A DNA stretch of 64,000 nt, from positions 186,001 to 250,000 of the forward strand of contig NZ_JAUFQR010000001.1 in NCBI RefSeq assembly GCF_030409875.1, written 5' to 3'. Each line of letters begins with the position of its first letter. The stretch's first letter is position 1. The position numbers were made by a program, and so were the translations under genes. Of the stretch, positions 18,534 to 26,802 are shown in pieces. The stretch comes from Chryseobacterium tructae. GTDB taxonomy: Bacteria > Bacteroidota > Bacteroidia > Flavobacteriales > Weeksellaceae. The notes under the pieces are model-generated. The model was not told where the DNA came from. It ran no database searches and worked only from the letters and a program-made list of their open reading frames with translations.

Positions 18534-18568
18534 TGTAAATATCTCAATTCGTTGATTAATTAAGTCTG

Positions 18569-18576
18569 CAAATTTA
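18569..18576 (-). promoter_or_regulatory. Possible ileS -7 promoter element
   Basis: On the minus strand TAAATTTG lies 36 nt before the ileS ATG and matches the TAnnTTTG consensus. No convincing -33 element was found. Confidence 0.4.
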
Positions 18577-18722
18577 CTAAAATTTGTCGGTTTATAATAT
18601 ATGTTTTATGTAGGTAATTTCTATTAAAAACTTCAATCTCAGAAATATAAATAAAAAGTGGAATGAAAAGTGAATAAAGAAGGGTGGAAGAGTGGATTTA
18701 ATTCATGGTTTTGATGTGAATT

Positions 18723-18754
18723 TATGAAAAAAAATAAGCCACCCGGAGGTGGCT
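18723..18754 (-). terminator. Terminator of the toxin/immunity operon
   Basis: Seven-bp stem AGCCACC / GGTGGCT with a CGGA loop; on the minus strand it is followed by a run of T bases (complement of GAAAAAAAATA). It lies a few bases after the last immunity-like gene. Confidence 0.8.
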
Positions 18755-18759
18755 GTGAA

Positions 18760-19077
18760 TTATTCAAAGTCGCTAAGGCTTGGTATATCCGGCCATCTTC
18801 CTGCTTCGTATTCTTGAACATAGTAGTCAATGGATCTATTTGTTCCAAACACTATAATTTTACCAGTTTTACTTTCTACTAAGAATGGAGAGCAGCCTAT
18901 TAGCTTGGCTTTTTCAATTTTATCTTCTACAAATTTTTTTGAATTAAAATAAAATATCATGCCATATTCTTTTTGAATTGAGCGTTCCTCTGCAATAGTA
19001 AGTTCTATTTCCCATTTTTGACTTAATTTTTTTATATAGTCTTTTGCGGTTTCTATTACTTTTTGCTCCGTCAACAT
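18760..19077 (-). CDS. Imm35/YrhB-type immunity-like protein, copy 2
   Basis: A 105-aa cytosolic protein: an N-terminal helix (TEQKVIETAKDYIKKLSQKW), strands, the core CSPFLVESKTGKIIVFGTNR and a DYYVQEYEAGRWPDIPSL ending, which is the Imm35/YrhB pattern. Family members are found beside polymorphic toxins and probably block them. It follows a sister gene after a 36-nt gap and is the last gene before the terminator. Confidence 0.8.
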   Translation of the reverse strand: MLTEQKVIETAKDYIKKLSQKWEIELTIAEERSIQKEYGMIFYFNSKKFVEDKIEKAKLIGCSPFLVESKTGKIIVFGTNRSIDYYVQEYEAGRWPDIPSLSDFE

Positions 19078-19113
19078 GTAGGTTTTTATTTTAATACAAG
19101 ATTGGGTTTGATA

Positions 19114-19422
19114 TTAATTCTGGTTAGGATCCCAAACTCCATGAATGCTAGGTTTCCATGTGCCATCTTCATATCCATTTAAATAATACTCTACATCGTC
19201 TGATGTTCCAAACTGAATGACTATACCGGTGTCATTTCTTACAAGAAATGGGCCATTGCCTGCTAAGCGATGTTTTGTAGAGTCCTTCGCAACATAATCA
19301 TAAACATTGCCATAGCTTTTGTTAATGAATTCGTGAGGAATTTCAAGTTCAATATTTATTCTTTGCCCTATTTGCTTTATATACTTATTGGCTATTTCTA
19401 GCATTTTGTTGTCTGTTAACAT
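19114..19422 (-). CDS. Imm35/YrhB-type immunity-like protein, copy 1
   Basis: A 102-aa protein with the same layout as the next gene: helix DNKMLEIANKYIKQIGQRIN, core NGPFLVRNDTGIVIQFGTSD and YYLNGYEDGTWKPSIHG. Sequence identity with its sister is low, so they may protect against different toxins or variants. It starts six bases after the toxin-like gene, a normal toxin-immunity spacing. Confidence 0.8.
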   Translation of the reverse strand: MLTDNKMLEIANKYIKQIGQRINIELEIPHEFINKSYGNVYDYVAKDSTKHRLAGNGPFLVRNDTGIVIQFGTSDDVEYYLNGYEDGTWKPSIHGVWDPNQN

Positions 19423-19428
19423 ATTATT

Positions 19429-22044
19429 TTATTTTACTTTTAAATATTCTACAAAATCTGCCTTCTCAAATGTTTGCATAAGTCCTTTTTGTCCATTAAG
19501 AAGCATTAGTCTCTCATTTTTTTTAATAACATTGAAAACGTGGCCATGTTTAAATCCTTTTTTATAAATATACATTATACCGATTTCACCTTCGGCCATA
19601 TCAATACTCCTAATATCTTCAATTTTAACAGGTGAAGAAAAACTATTCTCAAATATTTGTTCTAAAACTTCAACATCTTGTCCATCGGAATGTAATGCTT
19701 GTGATATATTACCTGTTTCTAAATATTCTATTACTTTTTGAACAACATTAACACAATTGGAATCAGAAACCATAACCACTTTATTGTTAAGTATATAGTG
19801 GTTAAAATATGGTAATACATCATATATGTAATCAATTGCGTTTTCAGCATTGATTTCAGTTTCTTCAAGGACTTTTAATCCTGCTTTAAACTCCTCAACA
19901 GTAAGACTAATGCGAGGTGTGAGATTCTCTGCCATCCCCGCAAGTCTGCTAAACTCTTCTTCAAGTTTACCTACCTTGCCTCCTGCTTTTCTATAGATAT
20001 AATCTAAAAAAATATCAGTCCTTGCGGGTGACTTTCCTTGGAAAAGTAATTTTCCTTTATGAAGTACACCTATTTCTTTCGCAGCGTTCTCCACAAAAAG
20101 GACTCTCAGCTTCTCAAAATCAGAAGAATGCGTGATAGTCTTTTCAACACTGGCTTTTGAAAGAACTTTTAATCCATTTTTGGAATAATTCCTTAAAGGA
20201 AACGAATATAATGTATTTTCAATTAATTTCTCTAAACTTCTCTGCTGTGATGGAAATCGGGAATGGTATAGTATTTCTACGGTTGCATCTAAGGCTTTTT
20301 GTGCTTTTGGAAGCATACTTACCATGGCACTTGCTGTACCCTGAACCATATAAATATCATCCCATAACTCTAAAAGTTTCCTTCCCTGGGTGGTCATTGT
20401 AAGCTCATCTCTCAATTGGGCTTCGATGTAAAAATCTGAAAGAGCCAATCCAATATCTGCATAGGCTGCATATAAAGGTAATCCCGATACTCCCGATTCT
20501 ATAGTTGCAAGACTGGCGGATATAACGATGAGATCTGCAACCACACGAAGGCACCTTAATGCATCTTCAACGGCTTTCTTTTGGGCAATGTGATAAAGAA
20601 ATAACGCGGGAACTTCAGTATCCGTTTCAATGGTTTGAATTTTACCGGAAGGGGTTTTTGCCCTTTCATAGACTTTGAGATGCAGCATATCCAGTGGTCT
20701 GAATTCTCCATTTTCAATTTCATTTTCAGCTTCAATCTTCTTGGTTTTTAGATTCCAGACTTTTACATTGTTGATCAGCGTGACATTGTTGTCCCGATCT
20801 CCTTCCATAAAATATCCTGTAAGCTCACAATGCCTTTCTATGGTATCAGAATCTCTGCTTACTCCCAATGCGAAAAGAGAACCCCGTTGCTGGGGCTGAT
20901 GAGCATCATCCATTGCATGTTGTGCCTGCATGAATGCCGTTACGTAAATGACAAAGAGCTCTTTGTTTTCAAACATTTGCCCATGAGCAACCTGGTTGGT
21001 ATCGGAAATAATACCTTTTCCCATGTAAACACTTTCACCATCTAAAGAATGATAAATGTGAAGAATGAGCTTGGGATCATTTTTAATCTTTTTATAAACA
21101 AACTCTCCGGAAATTGCTGTAAGAATACGAATGGCATATCGGCTTTTGTCTCTGAAAGGTTCTGCTGCCAAAGCTGCAGCTTTACCTATGGAGTCTACAT
21201 CACGAAGCAATTGAGAATCATAATTGAGAAACTGTATAAAATGATCCCATAATAACTGATCTGAAAGTTTTTTTGCTTTTCCTTTATAATCTACACCGGT
21301 TAAAGCAAAATTGGGGAGCTGGTTATAGAAAAACATCAGATCATCAATGGAGGTAAGTCCTTTTCCTGCTTCTTCAAAACGTGAAATGAGAGCCACCTGT
21401 GCAACCTCTCTATGATATGGAAAAAGATAGGTGATGGCATCCATATAATCTTCAACATCACTAAGTCTGATTTGTATCGCATCAGGTGATTTAGATAAGT
21501 AACTTATGGTAGCTTCTACTTCATTTACATCGGTTTGGGTAGCTTCTCTATTATAGTCGCGATAAGGGATATTGATTGTGCAGGCTATTTTTCTTTCCGA
21601 AATTCCTATTTCAGTATGATGGGTATATTTTTTAGGATCAATATAGCCAGGGCTTACATTTACCCATACCTTATTATCCATGCGCTCTAAAAAAGAATTC
21701 TGAAATTGTTTTTCATCTATTTTAGGCTCTTGAATGATTAATTTCTCAATCATTTTAGTCTTCACTCTTACATTGTCAATTCTCGCAGGAGGAATTTCCT
21801 TCAGGTTTACCTTTTCTACTTCTTGAGAATAGTCTATAAAGTTTTTTCTTGCATCAAATAGATAGGAGTTGAAATCTGTTGAAGAAGCAAGTAATCTGAA
21901 AAGTTTTCCCTCATCTACCCAAAGATTTGTAAAAAAAGGTTCTATGGAGTTGGTGGCTATTTTTTCGCCTTTCATATCTGCCCATATTTTCCTACTTATG
22001 GCATCAAAGTCGTCCATTTTCTTTAAAGGGTCTTTAAAATTCAT
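19429..22044 (-). CDS. Large polymorphic toxin-like protein with C-terminal papain-fold (Tox-PL-like) domain
   Basis: An 871-aa protein with no signal peptide. Residues 1 to about 700 belong to no family I recognise; a helical stretch near 485-545 (VEDALRCLRVVADLIVISAS, then GVSGLPLYAAYADIGLALS) may be membrane-active. The last 110 residues contain DSNCVNVVQKVIEYL (Cys about 764), FKHGHVFNVIKKNE (His about 835) and LLNGQKG (Asn about 850). The order Cys, G-H-V-F-N-V, L-(D/N)-G-Q-x-G fits papain-fold glutamine deamidase/protease toxins, with Asn where many have Asp. Two immunity-like genes follow at once. Delivery route (type VI or other contractile system) is unknown. Confidence 0.72.
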   Translation of the reverse strand: MNFKDPLKKMDDFDAISRKIWADMKGEKIATNSIEPFFTNLWVDEGKLFRLLASSTDFNSYLFDARKNFIDYSQEVEKVNLKEIPPARIDNVRVKTKMIEKLIIQEPKIDEKQFQNSFLERMDNKVWVNVSPGYIDPKKYTHHTEIGISERKIACTINIPYRDYNREATQTDVNEVEATISYLSKSPDAIQIRLSDVEDYMDAITYLFPYHREVAQVALISRFEEAGKGLTSIDDLMFFYNQLPNFALTGVDYKGKAKKLSDQLLWDHFIQFLNYDSQLLRDVDSIGKAAALAAEPFRDKSRYAIRILTAISGEFVYKKIKNDPKLILHIYHSLDGESVYMGKGIISDTNQVAHGQMFENKELFVIYVTAFMQAQHAMDDAHQPQQRGSLFALGVSRDSDTIERHCELTGYFMEGDRDNNVTLINNVKVWNLKTKKIEAENEIENGEFRPLDMLHLKVYERAKTPSGKIQTIETDTEVPALFLYHIAQKKAVEDALRCLRVVADLIVISASLATIESGVSGLPLYAAYADIGLALSDFYIEAQLRDELTMTTQGRKLLELWDDIYMVQGTASAMVSMLPKAQKALDATVEILYHSRFPSQQRSLEKLIENTLYSFPLRNYSKNGLKVLSKASVEKTITHSSDFEKLRVLFVENAAKEIGVLHKGKLLFQGKSPARTDIFLDYIYRKAGGKVGKLEEEFSRLAGMAENLTPRISLTVEEFKAGLKVLEETEINAENAIDYIYDVLPYFNHYILNNKVVMVSDSNCVNVVQKVIEYLETGNISQALHSDGQDVEVLEQIFENSFSSPVKIEDIRSIDMAEGEIGIMYIYKKGFKHGHVFNVIKKNERLMLLNGQKGLMQTFEKADFVEYLKVK

Positions 22045-22331
22045 CTTTAATTTTTTTCATTAATACTACTTTTATGTTTTGGTTCTTGCTTGGCAGAGAA
22101 AAGGGGTTTATCTAAACTTCCCCTTTGATCTATAATGCAAATATCATTGTGGGAAGCGACAAAACTTGGCGTGTAATAAATAAATGATGGCTTGATGAAT
22201 GGAAAAGGATTAAGAAATGGGTTGGGAAAATCTACACGATTTGTGGGTGAAAATAAAATCTGTAAAAGCAAAATAGCATGATCATTGCTTGAAATCCCGT
22301 ATATTTAAGTAGAACTAAACCCAAATGCTGT

Positions 22332-24020
22332 ATGAAAGTATTCTCTAAACTGATGGTTATTGTTTTTTTCATCAATATCTTCATCGCCCAAGCCCAAAAT
22401 AACTATCCCCAAAACTATTTCAGAAATCCCCTGAATATTCCTATGCAACTTGCAGCCAATTTTGGAGCAGTAAGAACCAATCATTTTCACATGGGATTGG
22501 ATCTGAGGACGAACAGTCAGGAAAATTTATCGGTTGTAGCAGCAGCAGACGGTTATGTAAGCAGAATAAAAGTAGAACGTTATGGCTTTGGAAATGCAGT
22601 ATATATTACTCATCCAAATGGTTTTACAACAGTATATGCTCATTTGAATAAGTATTTTGATAAGCTTGATGAATATGTAAAAGAGAAGCAATACAAAGAT
22701 GAAAAATGGGAACAAGATATTGCTTTCCAACCGGGACAGTTTCCTGTAGCCAAAGGTCAGCTCATTGCATTGAGTGGAAATACAGGCGGTTCGGCAGGTC
22801 CTCACTTGCATTTTGAGATAAGAGATACCAAGACAGAAGAATGTCTTAATCCTTTGTTGTTTGGATTTAATATTCCGGATTCTGTGGCTCCTATCATCAG
22901 TGGATTGTATTGGTATGATCGCAGATTCAGTACCTATGAGCCCGGAGCGAATGGAATTGCAGTTAAAAAAGCAGGAAATACTTATACGGCCGACGTTGTG
23001 AAAGTCAATTCTCCCAAGATAAGTTTGGGAATTAAAGCGGTAGATAAGGCCAATCAAGGATTTAATTTAGGGATTTATAAAGCCGAATTATTGATGGATG
23101 GAAAGCTGATCTACGGATTTAGCATTGATAAAGTGAGTTATGATGATACCCGTTATCTGAATGGTTGTATAGATTACACCAAATTTATAAGAGATAAAGT
23201 GGGTATTCAGCATCTGTCTACGCTACCGGGAATGAAGTTATCTGATTACAGCAGTCCTAATCTTTCCGGCGTTATTAATCTACAAGATGAGGAAGTCCAC
23301 ACTATTGAAATTATTTTAAAAGATGTAAAAGGAAATACCAGCCGATTAACTACAAAAGTGCAGCTTGCTAAAACAGATAATGGCGTTTCTCCTTCTGCAA
23401 AAACTGTTTTGCCTAATCAGGGAAAAGTAATGACAACCGATAATGCAGAAATCATTTTTAGTAAAAATGCGATGTATGATGCTGTGAATTTTAATATGTA
23501 TGAAAAAAATAGCGGAGACGGAAATGCTGTATCCAATACCATTGTTTTACAGAATCCATACATACCGGTGCAGGATTATTATACTTTAAAGATAAAGCCG
23601 AACAGAAAACTCTCCAAAGAAGAGAAGGATAGAGTAGTTGTTTTATTTAATTATGGAAGTGATAAAGATGCCATAAAAGCAAAATGGAATGGTGATCAGG
23701 CAGAAGCACAGTTCAACAGATTAGGAAGTGCAGAACTTATATTAGATAATAGCCTGCCGTCTGTTTCTCCAGGTTGGAAGGAAGGAGCTGTTGTAGGCGG
23801 TAATACTTTACGTTTGAAAGGCAGTACGAAAATTGGTGATATTGTTTCATTTCGTGCAGAATTGGATGGGACATGGCTGCGATTTGCTCGTATAAAAAAT
23901 GATTTTGTCTATACTTTTGACGAGAAATGTCCAAAAGGTTCCGGTTCTCATACTTTGAAAGTGGCCACAGTCAATTCTGCGGGAAATACCAATACACAGA
24001 CGTTTACCTTTCAGAGATAA
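22332..24020 (+). CDS. Secreted M23-family metallopeptidase
   Basis: A 562-aa protein with a signal peptide (about 1-21, ending AQAQ). The LytM/M23 domain (about 45-170) has zinc ligands in NHFHMGLDLRT and GPHLHFEIRD. The C-terminal 380 residues form beta-rich, probably Ig-like domains. M23 enzymes cut peptidoglycan cross-bridges. It is divergent from the toxin gene and precedes the pigment cluster by 85 nt. Confidence 0.88.
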   Translation: MKVFSKLMVIVFFINIFIAQAQNNYPQNYFRNPLNIPMQLAANFGAVRTNHFHMGLDLRTNSQENLSVVAAADGYVSRIKVERYGFGNAVYITHPNGFTTVYAHLNKYFDKLDEYVKEKQYKDEKWEQDIAFQPGQFPVAKGQLIALSGNTGGSAGPHLHFEIRDTKTEECLNPLLFGFNIPDSVAPIISGLYWYDRRFSTYEPGANGIAVKKAGNTYTADVVKVNSPKISLGIKAVDKANQGFNLGIYKAELLMDGKLIYGFSIDKVSYDDTRYLNGCIDYTKFIRDKVGIQHLSTLPGMKLSDYSSPNLSGVINLQDEEVHTIEIILKDVKGNTSRLTTKVQLAKTDNGVSPSAKTVLPNQGKVMTTDNAEIIFSKNAMYDAVNFNMYEKNSGDGNAVSNTIVLQNPYIPVQDYYTLKIKPNRKLSKEEKDRVVVLFNYGSDKDAIKAKWNGDQAEAQFNRLGSAELILDNSLPSVSPGWKEGAVVGGNTLRLKGSTKIGDIVSFRAELDGTWLRFARIKNDFVYTFDEKCPKGSGSHTLKVATVNSAGNTNTQTFTFQR

Positions 24021-24105
24021 ATAAGTGTAGAGGTATAATCTTTTGCTATTTTACTGTTTCAATCCTTTAATTTTAAATAAATTTGTCCTTTAAAAATTAT
24101 AATCA

Positions 24106-25397
24106 TTGGAATTTCATCCGTTCATCGAAAAATCGAATACACAGGAAATAAAGGCTTTTCAGGAAGAAAAACTTCATCAGCTTCTGGTTTATCTTGAAGG
24201 AAATTCACCTTTTTATCAAAGACTTTTTAAAGAGAAAAATATCAAGGTAGAAGAAATCCGGACATTGGAAGATTTGCAGAAGATTCCTACTACAACAAAG
24301 AATGATCTGCAGCAGCACAATCATGATTTTTTCTGTATTACATCGGATAAGATTGTAGATTACAGCACGACTTCCGGAACATTAGGAGATCCGGTAACTT
24401 TTGGGTTGTCTGATAATGATCTTGAAAGATTGGCCTATAATGAAGCGATATCCTTTGCTTGTGCCGGAATTCAGAAAGGAGATGTGGTACAGATGATTAC
24501 TACGATTGATAAACGTTTATGGCAGGTCTTGCTTATTTTTTAGGACTAAGAAAGATGGGAGCCAGTGTGGTCAGAATGGGGCCGGGAATTCCTGAACTGC
24601 AATGGGACTCTATTTTCAGATATAAACCGAAATACCTGATTACTGTTCCGTCATTTTTATTGAAAATGATCGATTATGCTGAAAAACGCGGTTTGGATTA
24701 TAAAAATTCAAGTGTTTATGGTGCGGTATGTATTGGTGAAAGTATCAAAAATCAGGACTTTACAGATAATATTCTTTCCCAGAAGATCAAAGAGAAATGG
24801 AATATAAAACTTTTTTCTACCTATGCTTCTACAGAAATGAGTACCGCTTTTACAGAGTGTGAGTTTCAGGTAGGAGGTCATCACCACCCTGAATTGATTA
24901 TTACAGAGATTCTGGATGATGAAGGAAATATTGTAAAAGAAGGTGAAAGTGGCGAGCTTACCATTACTACATTGGGAGTAGAAGCCATTCCTTTGTTGAG
25001 GTTTAAAACCGGAGATATTGTAAAAGCGCATTACGAGCCTTGTCAATGCGGCAGGAATACAATGCGGCTAGGCCCTGTGATCGGACGAAAACAACAGATG
25101 ATCAAATATAAAGGAACAACACTGTATCCACCTGCGATGAACGATATTCTGAACGATTTTAATAATATTCTGTGTTATCAGATTGTTATTCAGTCTAATG
25201 AAATAGGCTTAGATGAAATTATTATCAAGCTGAGTACTGAACAGGAAAATGAGAACTTTGTGAACGAAGTAAGGGATCATTTCCGTGCGAAGTTGAGGGT
25301 AAGCCCGAAGATTGAAATCATTGATTTTGATGTTTTATCTAAAACTGTTTTTAATCCAAATAGCAGAAAACCAATTACATTCATTGATTTAAGATAA
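24106..25397 (+). CDS. Phenylacetate-CoA ligase-like adenylating enzyme (flexirubin cluster), one frame break
   Basis: An adenylate-forming enzyme of about 430 aa. It has the ATP-binding loop TTSGTLGDPVTFG, an adenosine motif in FSTYASTEMSTAF, and LLRFKTGDIVKAHYEPC. The frame breaks at 24516-24518; one extra T gives DKRFMAGLAYFLGLRKMGAS. The presumed start is TTG at 24106 (MEFHPFIEKS). In flexirubin clusters this enzyme is thought to activate 4-coumarate as acyl-CoA or acyl-ACP primer, consistent with the tyrosine ammonia-lyase gene close by. Confidence 0.85.
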
Positions 25398-25427
25398 ATC
25401 TGGTCATTTTAGAATGAACGATATAAA

Positions 25428-25456
25428 AAAAGACTGCAATGAGCAGTCTTTTGTTT
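25428..25456. terminator. Bidirectional terminator between ligase and halogenase-like genes
   Basis: Stem AAAGACTGC / GCAGTCTTT with loop AATGA; T-rich on both strands (TTTTGTTTTT on plus, seven T on minus). It separates convergent genes. Confidence 0.85.
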
Positions 25457-26704
25457 TTATGATTGTTGTTGCTTTTCCAGTTTGATGAGGTTGGCGAGAT
25501 TCTTAATTACCGTATCGTGTTTTTTCACAAAAGGATTATCCTTGTTCCATACATATCCGGCCAATACAGCGCAAATCTTTTTCTTTACATCCGGGTTTTC
25601 CGGTTGATGGAAGAATAGCTCCTGAAGATTTCCGGTATACCATTCCTTTACATAAGTGGTAAAAACATCTACACCATATAAGATATAATCTGTGTATTCT
25701 GTTTGCCAGTCAATTTTCTCACCATTCAGTTGTCGTAATGCCAGTTTAGCTGCTAGCATTCCTGATTCTGTAGCAAAGGCCATTCCTGAAGAAAATACAG
25801 GATCAAGGAACTCAGATGCATTTCCGGTGAGAGCAAAACCATCCCCGAATAATTTTTTTACAGAACATGAATAATCTTTCAGATGTCTTGGCTCAAAAAG
25901 AAAATCTAGATCCCCAAAACGTTTCATATAATAATCAGAAAGAGAAATTGCTTTTCTTAAAGCTTCAGCAGTATCTCTATTTTCAGATAGTTTTTCAATA
26001 TATTCGGTAGGTCCTACAATTCCTAAACTTGTATTTCCGTTAGAAAAAGGAATGACCCAAAGCCAAACCTCAGTTTCAATGATATCAAAGGAAATTAAAG
26101 TTCCTTCCTCACCTTCCTCTCTGTTTAGATCTTTTACATGAGAGAAAATAGCTGAATGAGGAGATAATTTAGAAGGCTTTTCAAGGTCAAGTAAACGAGG
26201 TAAAACTCTTCCATAACCACTTGAGTCAATAACGAACTTTGCATGGATCTCCTTGGTTTCTCCATCTTTGGTTTTTACTGTTGTGATAGAATCTGTTCCC
26301 TCGAATTTGATATCAATAACTTCAGTTTCAAATTCAAGATCTACTCCTTTATTAATTACCTCCTGAGCAAGTGTATTATCAAAGTCTGCTCTTGGAACCT
26401 GCCAGGTCCAATCCCAGCCTTCTCCAAATTTATTACTAAAATCAAAGATACAAACCTCATCACCACGAAGAAAACGTGCTCCCAACTTCTTCTCAAAGCC
26501 CATTTTATCCAATGCAGGAAAAAGTCCGGCTTCATCAAAGTGATCCATTACTCTTGGAATTAAGCTTTCACCAACGACCAGTCTTGGGAATTTTGTCTTT
26601 TCAACAACTTTTACGCTGACATTATTCTTCTTTAAGTATGAAGAAGATACGCATCCGGAAGGTCCAGCTCCGATTACAAGAACGTCAACAAATTCTTTGC
26701 TCAT
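25457..26704 (-). CDS. FAD-dependent halogenase-like oxidoreductase (flexirubin cluster)
   Basis: A 415-aa flavoprotein with the Rossmann motif VIGAGPSGCVSSSYL, KFPRLVVGESLIPRVMDHF (the K-F-P-R/G-E-S-L-x-P pattern of phenol-type flavin halogenases), GWDWTWQVPRADFDN (the W-x-W-x-(I/V)-P halogenase motif) and the second FAD segment LTGNASEFLDPVFSSG. It could chlorinate the phenol ring; chlorinated flexirubins are known in Chryseobacterium. A reductase or hydroxylase role cannot be excluded. It is divergent from the ammonia-lyase gene with overlapping promoters. Confidence 0.82.
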   Translation of the reverse strand: MSKEFVDVLVIGAGPSGCVSSSYLKKNNVSVKVVEKTKFPRLVVGESLIPRVMDHFDEAGLFPALDKMGFEKKLGARFLRGDEVCIFDFSNKFGEGWDWTWQVPRADFDNTLAQEVINKGVDLEFETEVIDIKFEGTDSITTVKTKDGETKEIHAKFVIDSSGYGRVLPRLLDLEKPSKLSPHSAIFSHVKDLNREEGEEGTLISFDIIETEVWLWVIPFSNGNTSLGIVGPTEYIEKLSENRDTAEALRKAISLSDYYMKRFGDLDFLFEPRHLKDYSCSVKKLFGDGFALTGNASEFLDPVFSSGMAFATESGMLAAKLALRQLNGEKIDWQTEYTDYILYGVDVFTTYVKEWYTGNLQELFFHQPENPDVKKKICAVLAGYVWNKDNPFVKKHDTVIKNLANLIKLEKQQQS

Positions 26705-26705
26705 C

Positions 26706-26778
26706 TTTGATTTTTTATTTTAATAATAACTTTTATCTTTGCCGCAAAATTAGTGACAAATAATTAATATTTTACAAA
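26706..26778. promoter_or_regulatory. Divergent, overlapping promoters of the halogenase-like and ammonia-lyase genes
   Basis: On the plus strand TTTG (26706-26709) and TATCTTTG (26734-26741) point to the ammonia-lyase operon, with a 24-nt spacer. On the minus strand TTTG (complement of 26775-26778) and TAATTTTG (complement of 26745-26752) point to the halogenase-like gene, with a 22-nt spacer. The two -7 boxes lie 3 nt apart, so initiation at the two promoters should interfere. Confidence 0.5.
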
Positions 26779-26802
26779 ATTATCAACTATTACTTTTAAT
26801 TG

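Noticed and set aside
22047..22490. Small minus-strand genes between the toxin and the M23 peptidase
   Set aside because: Composition is not protein-like, one overlaps the M23 start, and no family similarity is seen; this is a promoter region.
22527..23057. 176-aa minus-strand protein
   Set aside because: It lies fully inside the M23 peptidase gene on the other strand and has the codon pattern of a shadow frame.
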